Source: Pectobacterium peruviense (GTDB lineage: Bacteria; Pseudomonadota; Gammaproteobacteria; Enterobacterales; Enterobacteriaceae). From it: a stretch of 64,000 nucleotides of DNA. Within the stretch, counting starts at the first letter, position 1; the number at the start of each line of letters is the position of its first letter. Location of the stretch: the NCBI RefSeq assembly GCF_002847345.1, contig NZ_LXFV01000002.1, positions 1 to 64,000 on the forward strand. Reading direction: 5' to 3'. A program made the translations under genes and the position numbers. This document shows positions 1 through 10,559 of this stretch, one piece after another. The notes beneath the pieces were generated by a model. That model searched no databases. It worked only from the letters and a program-made list of their open reading frames with translations, and was not told where the DNA came from.

Positions 1-20
1 CTGTGCGCTAAGCTCTTTTC

Positions 21-110
21 GTCCCTCATTGGGACCCCCTTTTGATTTCTTGTTGAACGTTTGCAGTTGCCAGACCGCAAACTGTTTTAACAAATCAAAA
101 GGGGTTTTTA
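21..110 (+). ncRNA. structured RNA 3' end or terminator region of unknown identity
   Basis: A 13-bp perfect inverted repeat (CCCCTTTTGATTT at 36-48, AAATCAAAAGGGG at 92-104) is followed by TTTTT. It encloses a smaller stem (GTTTGC 59-64 with GCAAAC 77-82) and is preceded by the hairpin GTCCC/GGGAC at 21-35. No open reading frame uses this stretch. The arrangement suggests the 3' part of a small RNA, or a long-loop Rho-independent terminator of a gene left of the window. I do not recognise a known sRNA in it. Confidence 0.4.
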
Positions 111-140
111 TAACTGGCCCAAAGCTGAAAGCTTTACTGA

Positions 141-166
141 ACCCCCAGCCTAGCTGGGGGTTTTCT
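141..166 (+). terminator. Rho-independent terminator
   Basis: The stem CCCCCAG/CTGGGGG (arms at about 142-148 and 154-160) is followed by TTTTCT. It points rightwards and ends whatever transcript comes from the left edge. Confidence 0.65.
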
Positions 167-177
167 GGGCACAATAA

Positions 178-205
178 ATAGCGCGCTCACACAGCGCGCT
201 ATTTT
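178..205. terminator. bidirectional hairpin downstream of the hydantoinase gene
   Basis: The arms AGCGCGCT and AGCGCGCT are self-complementary around CACAC. They are flanked by ATTTT on the right and by AAATA on the left. The hairpin lies about 65 bp past the stop of the minus-strand operon, so it could terminate it, though the minus-strand U-tract is weak. Confidence 0.4.
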
Positions 206-266
206 CATGTCAACGGATCAACATCGCGATTGATCTTGACCCGCTACATTGTAGACAAGCACCGAG

Positions 267-1835
267 TTAAACCAGATTCCCTGCGGCTTTGATTTTCACC
301 TGTACTGCATTTCCCGGCAGATAGGCCAGCGGGATTTCCTGATAATCGATGATTTCAACGCTGCCAAGCATGGCTCCTGTCTCTTCCGCAAGACGAATGG
401 TTTGCTGCTGCAATTCACTCTTTATCTTTTCACGATCGTTATCTGACATTTTAACCACGCGTTCGATCTGTGCTCCTACCTTCCCTAGCGCCACACCCAC
501 CGCATTTGCCGCATCAAAATTCAGTGGACGCATGACCTGGCTGACACCGGATAAAACGTCGGGCAGTAAAATACTGCCACCGCCAACAAGCACAGCAGGA
601 ATAGCCGCACTCGACGATTTGATCCGATCGATAGCACTTTCCACTTTATCAATCATCTGACGATAAGCCTGCTGACAAAGTACTTTATCCAACTCGGGCA
701 ACGGAAGAGGAAGATCCGCAGTCCATCGCTCACGCTGAAGTTGCAGCATAATGTCGCTGAGCGTTAACGTCTCTCCACCAAAACTGACGCCCTGCTCAAG
801 AAGGCGATAGCCGACACTGTCAGGGCCAAGGGTGAGTTTTCCATCCTGAGACTGCCGAACACAGGTTCCACCGCCAATGCCGATAGAAATAATATCCGGC
901 ATCCTGAAATTCGTCCGCACATCACCCACTTCAACGGCAATTGCCGATTCACGCGGGAAACCATTCACTAATACGCCAATATCTGTCGTGGTACCGCCGA
1001 CATCAATAATCAGCGCATTATCCAATCCCGAAAGGTGGCACGCCCCGCGAATCGAGTTTGTTGGTCCACAGGCCATCGTCAGAATAGGATATTGCTTCAC
1101 CATACTCTCGGACATCAAGGTGCCGTCGTTTTGCCCGAAGAATGGCGTAGCCTTAATTCCGTGCCGAATTAGCGCTTGTGTAAAGCCGTTAACAAAACGA
1201 TTTGCGGTGCTTTGCAGCGATGCATTCAGGATCGTCGCGTTTTCTCTTTCCAGCAATCCCGTGCTACCTATCCGGTGGGATAACGACAGAGAAACATCAG
1301 GTAATGCCGCATTCACCCACTGGGCAACCTGCAATTCCTGCTCACTATTTACTGGAGAAAATACGCCACAGATAGCCACGCTGTCCACATGGCCACGCAT
1401 CGTGTCACAGACCGCCAGCACTTCATCCCGCCGTACAGGATGAATCTCCCGACCATCAAATTCATAGCCGCCATGAAGCTGGTAGAAATGATCGCCTAAC
1501 GTCTTTTGCCACTCGTCATCCCAACCAAACAACGGTGGGACGCTATCACTGCTTGGCAGGCTCAGACGCAATAATCCAACGCGATCCAGTCCTTTCCGCT
1601 CAACAATCGCATTGGTACATTGGGTTGTGCCTAACATCGCGTAGCGAATATGCTGCGGTGCAATCCCAGACTGCGCCAATACCGTAGCAATCACGCGCTC
1701 GATGCCACTATAGATATCCATACTGGTTGGAAACTTGGCCGTCGCAATACAGCGCAGATCAGCATCTAAAATTGCCGCATCCGTGTTTGTGCCTCCGACA
1801 TCAATCCCGAGTCGGTAATCATTTTTATGTAACAT
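267..1835 (-). CDS. HyuA-type hydantoinase/oxoprolinase family protein
   Basis: The protein has 522 aa from the ATG at 1835, which has a good ribosome-binding site (GAGGT, 8 nt spacing). A TTG 24 nt upstream is possible but has no such site. Family features seen are an N-terminal phosphate loop GIDVGGTNTD (about residues 10-19), a second one DVGGTTTDIG (about 278-287), SIGIGGGT (about 317-324) and a late VGGGS motif. These are the actin-like ATPase signatures of the HyuA/oxoprolinase A family, whose members use ATP to open hydantoin, oxoproline or lactam rings. At 522 aa it is shorter than classical HyuA (about 700 aa). It is the last gene of a three-gene operon, 10 bp after the DUF917 gene. 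The substrate is unknown; no HyuB partner gene is present here. Confidence 0.88.
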   Translation of the reverse strand: MLHKNDYRLGIDVGGTNTDAAILDADLRCIATAKFPTSMDIYSGIERVIATVLAQSGIAPQHIRYAMLGTTQCTNAIVERKGLDRVGLLRLSLPSSDSVPPLFGWDDEWQKTLGDHFYQLHGGYEFDGREIHPVRRDEVLAVCDTMRGHVDSVAICGVFSPVNSEQELQVAQWVNAALPDVSLSLSHRIGSTGLLERENATILNASLQSTANRFVNGFTQALIRHGIKATPFFGQNDGTLMSESMVKQYPILTMACGPTNSIRGACHLSGLDNALIIDVGGTTTDIGVLVNGFPRESAIAVEVGDVRTNFRMPDIISIGIGGGTCVRQSQDGKLTLGPDSVGYRLLEQGVSFGGETLTLSDIMLQLQRERWTADLPLPLPELDKVLCQQAYRQMIDKVESAIDRIKSSSAAIPAVLVGGGSILLPDVLSGVSQVMRPLNFDAANAVGVALGKVGAQIERVVKMSDNDREKIKSELQQQTIRLAEETGAMLGSVEIIDYQEIPLAYLPGNAVQVKIKAAGNLV

Positions 1836-1845
1836 CGGGAAGACC

Positions 1846-2955
1846 TCAGCGGTTTGCAAGCTGTTCTATTGGTACATACTGCACCGGATAGCCAAAATAT
1901 TCCGGCCCCGCGACGTCAATCCCTTTTGGCGTTCGCCATTTCTCATTACACGGATAGGCAATGACATCGACTCGCTGCCCATAACGTAAATGTTCCGTGA
2001 TAATCGGACGCCCGGTTTCACTATCTACAATGGAGATTAAATCAGGAACAACAGCCAGCAGATTATCCTGCGTAGGTTCTACTGACTGTGAAGAACGATA
2101 AGCCAGCAAGAGTTCATTCTGGAAAAGCACCGTAAACGATTCGCCTTTATCACTCCTCATACCATCCAGTACCACTTTACCCCGAGCAAAACCACCGGTT
2201 GTGCGCCGATCAACATCGACAATTTTACCCGATGCAATGACGTGGCCATTGAGCACAGTAAGTAGAGACTGCACAGGATGACTGCCCGACTGATGCGCTT
2301 CACGCAGCGTTTTTCCAATATTTTGTGCCAGGGTTAGCGTTCCCTTAATGGCGCTACGTTTGAGCTCATGTCCACGAAGTGGATAATCACACATAGCACA
2401 GGCAGCACCCATCTGCTCCGTAATCGCTCTGGCTAGCCGTTCAGACCACACACCATCAATAGGATTAAGGATAACCGAGTTACCTTTCTCATCAGCTAAC
2501 GTGTTTGGTGCCGAAGATAAACCATCAAGGAAAAAGGTCACCATTTGTGCTTCGGGGAATGCACGCCCCATTGCATCACAATCGATAACCGGCAACCCTT
2601 TCTTAGCCGCAACAACAAAGGGGATCAGCGAGTTAATACCACCGACTTCAATTGAAAACGTACCCGAGGCTGATTCCGCCAGCATCGTTTCCATTGTGTC
2701 AAAAGCCAAAACAATCTGGCGCTGTGAAATAATTTTCTCCACAGAAACGGTCGGTGCCCCCATAGTGCTGCATGGGACAAAAAGCGAATCATCTTCGATA
2801 TCATCGAGATTCATCAGAACAATAGGCTGGGTGTTACGTAATGCATTCTTGGCAATTAATGAGCCAAGATAGGGATCTCCCCCGCCCCCAGTGCCAAGAA
2901 CCGATGCTCCCAGAGCAATATCATCTATTGTTTCAGAATCAATATAGCGGGTCAT
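1846..2955 (-). CDS. DUF917 family protein (thiohydantoin desulfurase-like fold)
   Basis: This is a 369-aa soluble protein with the glycine-rich signature GTGGGGDPY near residues 21-29, typical of DUF917. From memory, Pfam has renamed this family after an S-methyl-thiohydantoin desulfurase, and its genes often sit beside HyuA-type genes, as here. I see no signal peptide or membrane segment. It lies between the permease gene (52 bp upstream, with a hairpin in the gap) and the HyuA gene (10 bp downstream, whose ribosome-binding site overlaps its end), so co-transcription and a joint pathway are likely. The reaction in this organism is inferred only: processing of a hydantoin or related ring together with the HyuA protein. 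Confidence 0.8.
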   Translation of the reverse strand: MTRYIDSETIDDIALGASVLGTGGGGDPYLGSLIAKNALRNTQPIVLMNLDDIEDDSLFVPCSTMGAPTVSVEKIISQRQIVLAFDTMETMLAESASGTFSIEVGGINSLIPFVVAAKKGLPVIDCDAMGRAFPEAQMVTFFLDGLSSAPNTLADEKGNSVILNPIDGVWSERLARAITEQMGAACAMCDYPLRGHELKRSAIKGTLTLAQNIGKTLREAHQSGSHPVQSLLTVLNGHVIASGKIVDVDRRTTGGFARGKVVLDGMRSDKGESFTVLFQNELLLAYRSSQSVEPTQDNLLAVVPDLISIVDSETGRPIITEHLRYGQRVDVIAYPCNEKWRTPKGIDVAGPEYFGYPVQYVPIEQLANR

Positions 2956-2978
2956 TATTTGTCCAGAAAAACGAAGAA

Positions 2979-2998
2979 CCCCTATTTAAAAATAGGGG
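2979..2998 (-). promoter_or_regulatory. intercistronic hairpin between permease and DUF917 genes
   Basis: A perfect 9-bp stem CCCCTATTT/AAATAGGGG with a 2-nt loop begins 10 bp after the permease stop. On the minus strand it is followed by TTCTTCGTTTTT, so it could act as a partial terminator or as a 3' end that protects the permease mRNA. Confidence 0.5.
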
Positions 2999-3007
2999 AC
3001 CAAGCAA

Positions 3008-4315
3008 TTACATCCCAACTCGTGGGAATACCTTACGCAATGCGACATATATCGCCATACTCACCATGATTCCATCTAAAGCAGAAATCGAGCTAATAGT
3101 AAGAACATTGAAAAAATCTGTCGATGTCAAAAGGCTAACCAAACTTCCGCATATCCAGGCTACAGCTGCGCCAATGTTCAGATTCTTCGGTTCTGATATA
3201 TCGATCTTTGAGGGTGATAAATCAAAAAAGTAATATTCAGCCAGATATACACCAGCGATTGGTGAGACTATCACCCCCAATAATGAGAGAAATTGGGTAA
3301 AATTATTAATCATCCCATTGTAGGCGAAAAACAACCCAACAAAAGCCATCAAAATCACTAATTTAGGACGGGACAATGCCCGAATGACCACAGAGAGTCC
3401 TAACGATGCGGAGATTAGATTTGAACTATTTGTTGTCCATTGTGCAAAGATTAAAATCACAATGGCTGACATACCCAGTCCAATACTAAAGAATATTTCG
3501 ACAAGATCATCGCTACCGACCAGATGGGTTAGTAAAAGCGCAACTAAAATTGTCGCGCTATTACCGAAGCAAAAGCCTAATCCAGCACCCAAGATAGCGT
3601 CTTTGCGTGTTTTGGCGTAGCGTGCAATATCAGGCGACATAATACTGGCCGCAACAATCCAGATAGAAACAACATAAGAGATTGCGCTTCCCATGCTAAT
3701 GGGGTTTTTGATAGCTATTATTGGTGGTGTAGAATGATCAACTGCAGCCAAATAAATCCCTGTTACTATCAGAATCAGCATTAAAGGGACGCTAAACATG
3801 CTGAGCCTTCCTAATGATCTGACCCCCCAAATAGCGGTTAATGCCATCAGTATCATGCCGAATAGTAAGATAGGAAAACGGCCAGGTTCAAAATGATAAT
3901 GAAGCAATGCCTTTTGTAGCATGGCACCAAAGAAATCAAGCTGGAAAGCGAACCAACCGACCAAAGAAATCGCAGAGAATATGCCGATAACTTTGCCGCC
4001 AAATTTGCCAAACACCGAGATACTTAATAGAGTCGTTGATAGCCCACAGCCATAACCCACATTAGCGCATAGCGCGGCAAGCACACCGAGCAAAGCAGAA
4101 CCAATAAGCGTGGCACTAACGGCCTGAGAAAATGGCAACCCACCGCTCAAAAAAGTACCAAGGAATAAACCTGAAATATCAATCCCAATTGCCAGCCATA
4201 TTAACGTAATTACATACCAGCGCTTTCGAGCTTCAGCAGGGACAGGTTCGTATTCGTAATCATAGATTTGCCGCTCCTGTTTTTCTTTTTCAGGTACAGC
4301 ATTCCCTTGAGACAT
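3008..4315 (-). CDS. NCS1-family cytosine/purine/hydantoin permease
   Basis: This is a 435-aa, very hydrophobic protein with about 12 predicted membrane segments after a charged cytoplasmic N-terminus of about 30 residues. The overall character (GIDISG and SGGLPF early, NSSNLISASLG in the middle) resembles CodB-like nucleobase:cation symporters of the NCS1 family, which take up cytosine, purines, allantoin or hydantoins. The start is supported by GGAGGAG just before the ATG. It is the first gene of the operon with the DUF917 and HyuA genes and is divergent from a LysR regulator. The context favours import of the compound degraded by the two downstream enzymes; the exact substrate cannot be read from sequence. 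Confidence 0.85.
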   Translation of the reverse strand: MSQGNAVPEKEKQERQIYDYEYEPVPAEARKRWYVITLIWLAIGIDISGLFLGTFLSGGLPFSQAVSATLIGSALLGVLAALCANVGYGCGLSTTLLSISVFGKFGGKVIGIFSAISLVGWFAFQLDFFGAMLQKALLHYHFEPGRFPILLFGMILMALTAIWGVRSLGRLSMFSVPLMLILIVTGIYLAAVDHSTPPIIAIKNPISMGSAISYVVSIWIVAASIMSPDIARYAKTRKDAILGAGLGFCFGNSATILVALLLTHLVGSDDLVEIFFSIGLGMSAIVILIFAQWTTNSSNLISASLGLSVVIRALSRPKLVILMAFVGLFFAYNGMINNFTQFLSLLGVIVSPIAGVYLAEYYFFDLSPSKIDISEPKNLNIGAAVAWICGSLVSLLTSTDFFNVLTISSISALDGIMVSMAIYVALRKVFPRVGM

Positions 4316-4395
4316 AACTCCTCCATCAAATAAGCAGCAAATAATTATTGTATCGTTGTGATATTTTATAGAGGTTGTCTGGCGACGTATAGAAC

Positions 4396-4427
4396 AATGG
4401 TGTTGTCAGCAAGCTAACAACACCATT
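4396..4427. promoter_or_regulatory. 11-bp-arm inverted repeat upstream of the permease gene
   Basis: AATGGTGTTGT (4396-4406) and ACAACACCATT (4417-4427) are exact reverse complements around a 10-nt centre. It lies 80 bp upstream of the permease start in the divergent promoter region. It may be an operator or an mRNA hairpin; there is no T-tract to call it a terminator. Confidence 0.4.
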
Positions 4428-4448
4428 ATGCTTTATGAGAAACCCTGA

Positions 4449-4498
4449 TGTGACGCATAAACCACGATTTTTGTGGCGACCACATCAATAATGTGGCG
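4449..4498. promoter_or_regulatory. probable LysR-regulator binding cluster
   Basis: TGTGACG (4449-4455) and two copies of TGTGGCG (4472-4478, 4492-4498) recur at 23 and 20 bp spacing, and CCACAT-N5-ATGTGG forms an inverted repeat at 4480-4496. Repeats spaced by two helical turns between a divergent LysR gene and its neighbour operon are what LysR-type regulators normally bind. Assignment to this regulator is inference. Confidence 0.45.
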
Positions 4499-4588
4499 TG
4501 ACAACAAGATAAATTGGTTTCATATCGATTAATACAGATATATTTTGATGTTAACATTCAGATATGTAATGTATGCGAAGGAAATGCT

Positions 4589-5530
4589 ATGCGCTTAGAT
4601 AAACTGGAGATTCGCTGGTTAAAACTTTTTTGTAAAATCGTTGAAAAACAAGGAATTACTAACGCACAAACTGCAACTGGATTGAGTCAACCCGTCCTAA
4701 GCCACTATCTGTCTAGACTTGAAGATACACTTGGACTTGTTTTGTGTGAACGTGGCCGTGGGGGCTTTGCCTTAACAACTGAAGGAGAAGTTGTCTACCA
4801 GGAAGCAAAATCTGTCATTTCCACACTCGATGACTTCGCTAACAGGCTAGCCCGCATCAAACATCAACTTATAGGTAAAGTAAAACTAGGCTGCTTGGAT
4901 AATATCGCCACTCACCCCAACAACGTTGTATCACAAGCGATATCTCATCTTTATGACCAAAGCCCAGACGTCAACGTCGAAATCGAAATTATGGAATATC
5001 TTCCGCTCATGGAGCGGTTAAAAAATGGGCACCTCGATATTGTTCTAAGCGCCCTGCCCGATGACATTCCCGCAGACATTTTCTATCAGCCTGTCTTTGT
5101 TGAACATAGCTACTTTTATTCTCTAGCAGAAAATGCTGCAATGATCGAACGTGAATGGCTTGCTGGTGAGTTAAATCCTCGCAGGCTGCTAATTGGCGGG
5201 CATGCCGTAAACGAGATATCTAAACAGCTAGGGTCTGTATCAAAGCAAGGTTATCACCAGACAGCCTGGCATCTAGAAGGAAGTTTGTTACTTCTGCTAG
5301 CAGGAACTCATATTGGTTTTCTTCCCGACCATTATGCAGCCTCTTGGGTGGAAAAAGGGAAACTTGCAGCAATTGCTCCAGATCGTTTAAAGCTAACCAG
5401 CATATTTTATCTGGTGCGAAACGCAAAACAACGTCTCAGTCCGGTAGCCGAGGCGCTGTGGAATAATATGGTAGACGCGGGACAAAGTTCATCGGCCGGC
5501 CTTGATACCACTGACTCAAGCAGCTGCTAA
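4589..5530 (+). CDS. LysR-family transcriptional regulator
   Basis: The protein has 313 aa from the ATG at 4589, chosen because GAAGGA precedes it and the N-terminus then begins directly with the helix-turn-helix. An upstream in-frame start at 4514 would add 25 residues with no family resemblance. The HTH domain spans about residues 5-65 ([18 protein letters not shown]) and is followed by a linker helix and a two-lobed effector-binding domain. It is transcribed divergently from the permease/DUF917/HyuA operon and probably activates that operon when its ligand is present. Its last 15 bp overlap the end of the convergent ycaD gene. Confidence 0.9.
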   Translation: MRLDKLEIRWLKLFCKIVEKQGITNAQTATGLSQPVLSHYLSRLEDTLGLVLCERGRGGFALTTEGEVVYQEAKSVISTLDDFANRLARIKHQLIGKVKLGCLDNIATHPNNVVSQAISHLYDQSPDVNVEIEIMEYLPLMERLKNGHLDIVLSALPDDIPADIFYQPVFVEHSYFYSLAENAAMIEREWLAGELNPRRLLIGGHAVNEISKQLGSVSKQGYHQTAWHLEGSLLLLLAGTHIGFLPDHYAASWVEKGKLAAIAPDRLKLTSIFYLVRNAKQRLSPVAEALWNNMVDAGQSSSAGLDTTDSSSC

Positions 5531-6670
5531 TGGCGTTGAATGATGATCGGCTTTTCTGAGCAACATCATCAGGTAGATCATCGCAATAACGGCGATGAGT
5601 ACGAACAGTAATCGATCGGAATAACTCTGCATCAACACCGCAGCAACGCTTGGTCCACAAAGACTGCCAAGCGTGTAGCTGAGGAGCAGCGCCTGATTCA
5701 TCGCCACCAGTTCTTCAGGACGTACCTTTTCACATGCCCACGACATAGCGACGGGGTACAACGTAAACCCTGCGCACCCCAATAAAAATAGCGACGGTGC
5801 CATAGCATAGTGACTAATGCTGAGCATCGCAGCACAACCAATAATCACCACAAAGACTAATACTCGAAGAACTAACAACCGACCATAACGGTCAGCCATA
5901 CGCCCAACAGGCCATTGGCCGACAATCCCTGAGCTGATCAACAGCGCCATCCAGTAGCCTACTTGCGCATCATTCATCCCCTGATGGGAGAGATACAGTG
6001 GCATCAGACCATACAACGAGCCTAAAATTGCGCCGGAAATAATACAACCATGCACGCCTAACCGCGCACTGCGATACGTCAGCATTTTCCACATATTGAC
6101 ATGCTTTTCGTGCTGTTCTGGCGGCGTAGGAAGACGAGTAAACAACAGAGGTAGTACGGCCAAAATAACTAATGCGACCATCCACGGCAGTACGCCCAAT
6201 AATGACGCAGGCAACACACCAAGCAACAGCTGTCCGACCACGCTACCGAGGTAGTAAGCAATCATATAAGCAGCGAGCAGTTGCCCTCTCTGCGTCGAGG
6301 TTCCACTACATAACAAGGCGCTTTCGACCACAACCCAGATTAATGCGCAACCTATCCCAGCCAAAAAACGCCAGAACAGCCAACTGCCGATATCCGCAGA
6401 AATACCGAGGCCAACAATCGCGATGCCAAATAATAAAGCCGCAAAATAATAGCTGCGATTAAACCCATACAGTTTGATTAATTTACCGGCTAATAGCGTT
6501 CCGACCAGATTACCACCGAAATAGGAAGAACCAACGAGGCCAACCTGCCAGACAGGAAGAGACTGATAACTTAGCCAAAGTGGGACCAACGTATTTAATA
6601 CCGCAATACAAACCGTCAGCAGCAAAAGTCCGCAGAGCAATAACAGCACTGGGCGGGAATAAGCAGACAT
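5516..6670 (-). CDS. ycaD: MFS transporter YcaD
   Basis: The protein has 384 aa from the ATG at 6670 (MSAYSRPV...), which matches the length of E. coli YcaD (382 aa) and its N-terminus as I recall it. An in-frame ATG at 6724 lacks a ribosome-binding site. It has twelve hydrophobic segments and typical MFS loop motifs, such as GRMADRYGR after the sixth or seventh segment. The substrate is unknown in E. coli too. Its position next to serS agrees with E. coli, where dmsABC and ycaC lie between. The 3' end overlaps the convergent lysR-type gene by 15 bp. Confidence 0.9.
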   Translation of the reverse strand: MSAYSRPVLLLLCGLLLLTVCIAVLNTLVPLWLSYQSLPVWQVGLVGSSYFGGNLVGTLLAGKLIKLYGFNRSYYFAALLFGIAIVGLGISADIGSWLFWRFLAGIGCALIWVVVESALLCSGTSTQRGQLLAAYMIAYYLGSVVGQLLLGVLPASLLGVLPWMVALVILAVLPLLFTRLPTPPEQHEKHVNMWKMLTYRSARLGVHGCIISGAILGSLYGLMPLYLSHQGMNDAQVGYWMALLISSGIVGQWPVGRMADRYGRLLVLRVLVFVVIIGCAAMLSISHYAMAPSLFLLGCAGFTLYPVAMSWACEKVRPEELVAMNQALLLSYTLGSLCGPSVAAVLMQSYSDRLLFVLIAVIAMIYLMMLLRKADHHSTPLAAA

Positions 6671-6943
6671 AGCGAGTGGATAACCAAGCAACCGGAGAAG
6701 AGTGAGCGCATCATGCCACTGCATATATAAAAGTCAATCCGGGCAAAAAGTGCTAAAACGCCTTTCTTAAATTATGGATTGAAAGAATTAATCAATACTC
6801 GCAGAAGGGCCGTCACCTTTAAGCACGAAGTGTTTATACCTTGCTGATTTTAAAGAACTTTAAACGTAAAAATTAAGTAATATAAGCGGTGTTAGGTCGA
6901 GAAATTACTTTTACGATGAAAAAATATTACCGAAGATAAGGCG

Positions 6944-6968
6944 TAAAAAAAGCGCCCTTAGGCGCTTT
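6944..6968 (-). terminator. serS terminator
   Basis: The stem AAAGCGCC/GGCGCTTT with a CTTA loop is followed on the minus strand by a run of seven T. It lies 17 bp beyond the serS stop codon. The gap 6671-6943 before ycaD is AT-rich and shows no further gene. Confidence 0.9.
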
Positions 6969-6984
6969 ATTCAAATAGCAGCGA

Positions 6985-8331
<1,347 letters not shown>

Positions 8332-8383
8332 CTACGCGGCCGGTTTCAGAAAATACCTGAATAACCTTACCGCAACGCTTAGT

Positions 8384-9727
8384 TCAACGGTAGCGTTTTG
8401 TCGGGCTATTTTGATCCTGAGCAGCAAGCCAGGCGAGCTTTTCACCAATTTTGCCCTCAAGGCCACGCGAGGTAGGTGCATAATAGTGCGTATCTGCCAT
8501 TTCAGATGGAAAGTAACTCTCGCCAGCCGCATAAGCATTGGGTTCATTGTGTGCGTACCGATACTCTGCCCCAAGCCCCATTTCTTTCATCAAACGGGTA
8601 GGTGCGTTACGCAAATGTTCGGGAACATCATAGTCCGGCTTTTCGCGGGCATCCTGCATCGCCGCTTTGAAAGCACTATATACCGCATTGCTTTTTGGCG
8701 CGCAGGCCAGATAAACAATCGCCTGTGCGATGGCGCGTTCCCCTTCTGCGGGGCCGACGCGAGTGAAACAATCCCAGGCAGAGATAGCCACCTGCATCGC
8801 TCGCGGATCGGCATTGCCGACATCTTCCGAAGCAATTGCCAACAGCCGTCGAGCAACATATAACGGATCGCCACCGGCGGTGATGATTCGGGCGTACCAA
8901 TAGAGCGCCGCATCCGGCGCGGAGCCTCTTACCGATTTATGCAAGGCTGAAATCAGGTCGTAATAGCGGTCACCCTTATTATCAAAGCGGGCACTGCGTT
9001 CGCCAGCGATTTCATTGAGGAGTGCTGGCGTCAAGATGCGCATGCCCTGCGCGTCAATTTCCGCCATATCCGCCATCATTTCCAGGCTATTCAGCGCACG
9101 TCTGGCATCGCCATTGACCAATTCAGCTAGCATTCGTCCAGTATCAACAGGCAGAACAATATTCTGCCCACCATAGCCACGCTCGCTGTCGCTCATTGCT
9201 TGCAGTAAAACCTGCTCAATATCTTCCGCCGTCAACGCTTTCAGCAAATAGACACGGGCACGAGATAACAAGGCTGAATTAAGCTCAAAGGAAGGGTTTT
9301 CCGTTGTCGCACCAATGAAGGTGATCGTTCCATCTTCGATATGCGGCAAAAATGCATCCTGCTGACTTTTGTTGAAACGATGAACTTCATCGACAAACAA
9401 AATGGTGCGTCGTCCTGCATTACGATTTTGTCGGGCACGCTCAATCGCTTCGCGAATTTCTTTGATGCCAGACGTCACGGCGGAAATGCGTTCAACATCG
9501 GCCTGCCCATAATGCCCAATCAGTTCTGCCAGCGTGGTTTTCCCCGTTCCTGGCGGCCCCCAAAGAATCATTGAGTGCAACTGCCCCGCCTCGATGGCTC
9601 GTGGCAACGGCTTACCAGCACCGAGTAGGTGCTGTTGACCAATATACTGCGCCAATGTCGCTGGCCGCATACGCGCGGCCAGCGGTTGGAATTCGTTACG
9701 GGAAAAGTCCAGTGACAGATTGCTCAC
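8384..9727 (-). CDS. rarA: replication-associated recombination protein A (AAA+ ATPase)
   Basis: RarA (MgsA) is a clamp-loader-like AAA+ ATPase that acts at stalled replication forks. I place the start at the GTG at 9727: GAGGTAAGA precedes it, the N-terminus becomes (M)SNLSLDFS as in E. coli, and the length is exactly 447 aa. Walker A is GPPGTGKT (about residues 57-64) and Walker B is [11 protein letters not shown] sensor and C-terminal tetramerisation domain follow. The start lies 7 bp after the lolA stop, so lolA-rarA are co-transcribed; in E. coli the order ftsK-lolA-rarA-serS is the same. Confidence 0.97.
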   Translation of the reverse strand: MSNLSLDFSRNEFQPLAARMRPATLAQYIGQQHLLGAGKPLPRAIEAGQLHSMILWGPPGTGKTTLAELIGHYGQADVERISAVTSGIKEIREAIERARQNRNAGRRTILFVDEVHRFNKSQQDAFLPHIEDGTITFIGATTENPSFELNSALLSRARVYLLKALTAEDIEQVLLQAMSDSERGYGGQNIVLPVDTGRMLAELVNGDARRALNSLEMMADMAEIDAQGMRILTPALLNEIAGERSARFDNKGDRYYDLISALHKSVRGSAPDAALYWYARIITAGGDPLYVARRLLAIASEDVGNADPRAMQVAISAWDCFTRVGPAEGERAIAQAIVYLACAPKSNAVYSAFKAAMQDAREKPDYDVPEHLRNAPTRLMKEMGLGAEYRYAHNEPNAYAAGESYFPSEMADTHYYAPTSRGLEGKIGEKLAWLAAQDQNSPTKRYR

Positions 9728-9734
9728 TCTTACC

Positions 9735-10346
9735 TCACTGACGCTGATCGTCCAGCGTAACGCCTTTCGGCGGTGTGAAAGTGAATTGCGCCGCATCCAC
9801 CGCGCCATTTTGCTGGTTCTTCAGCACATAAGTGCTCCGCTGCCCATCCTGTTCCGTCGCGGTAAACTGCTTGATCGTGCCGTTTGTCGTCACATTAATC
9901 GCGAACTGCTTCAGATTTCCGCTCGCTGACTTCGGCGTAAGTTCAAAATCATCGCCTTTCTGACGCACATCGTATTTATTCCAGTCACTGGTATCGTTAC
10001 GCGTAATCAGGATGAACGGCGTATTTCCCGTTGCATCTTTCAACCAGGTTGCCGTGACTTGCTCAACAAACGGGTTGTAGAACCACAGTGTTTTACCATC
10101 AGAAATCAATGCACTCTCATCAGGCGATGTGGTTTTCCAGTTAAATAAGTTAGGACGTTTCAGCCACAGTTCGCCTTCCCCTTCCTGCACCGCTGCACCA
10201 TCGGAACTGGTTACCTTCTGGCTGAAGTTTGCATGGAAACTGTTTACTTTATTGAGACGACCTTGCAAATCTTTTGCCGCGTCCGCATAGACAGCGGTTG
10301 AGGTAACACCTGCAATCAGGCAACTGATAGCTAACCACTTTTTCAT
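9735..10346 (-). CDS. lolA: outer-membrane lipoprotein carrier protein LolA
   Basis: LolA is a periplasmic chaperone that takes lipoproteins from LolCDE and hands them to LolB. It has 203 aa from the ATG at 10346, the same length as E. coli. That start has AAAGGA at 8 nt, while an ATG 6 nt upstream would be too close to it. The signal peptide (residues 1 to about 21, cleaved after VYA) is followed by the beta-barrel domain with the conserved PNLFNW and [14 protein letters not shown] segments. It is followed closely by rarA. Confidence 0.97.
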   Translation of the reverse strand: MKKWLAISCLIAGVTSTAVYADAAKDLQGRLNKVNSFHANFSQKVTSSDGAAVQEGEGELWLKRPNLFNWKTTSPDESALISDGKTLWFYNPFVEQVTATWLKDATGNTPFILITRNDTSDWNKYDVRQKGDDFELTPKSASGNLKQFAINVTTNGTIKQFTATEQDGQRSTYVLKNQQNGAVDAAQFTFTPPKGVTLDDQRQ

Positions 10347-10504
10347 ACGCATAATCCTTTGAATTTCTAAATATAACGCGCCCTCGCCTAGCGAGATCGG
10401 GCGTTTTACATAGCGCCCACGTTATTCGTAGATCTATGTTATCTGAACCCACTCGAGCGGTGATAGGTGAATTATCTGCTTATTGCCGCTTTTACGCTTC
10501 TTTG

Positions 10505-10532
10505 CATAAGGGCTGCTCGCGCAGCCCTTATG
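10505..10532. terminator. 12-bp perfect palindrome past ftsK
   Basis: CATAAGGGCTGC pairs exactly with GCAGCCCTTATG around TCGC, 28 bp after the ftsK stop. It is a strong hairpin and the likely 3' end of ftsK, although neither strand has a T-tract directly after it. Confidence 0.5.
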
Positions 10533-10559
10533 GGGAGTGACTTCAATCAATACCGCGTT

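Noticed and set aside
10378..10410. Hairpin CTCGCCTAGCGAG with outer CGCCC/GGGCG arms upstream of lolA
   Set aside because: It lies just upstream of the lolA start and its T-run is on the strand opposite to the operon; there is no plus-strand gene for it to terminate, so no function is assigned.
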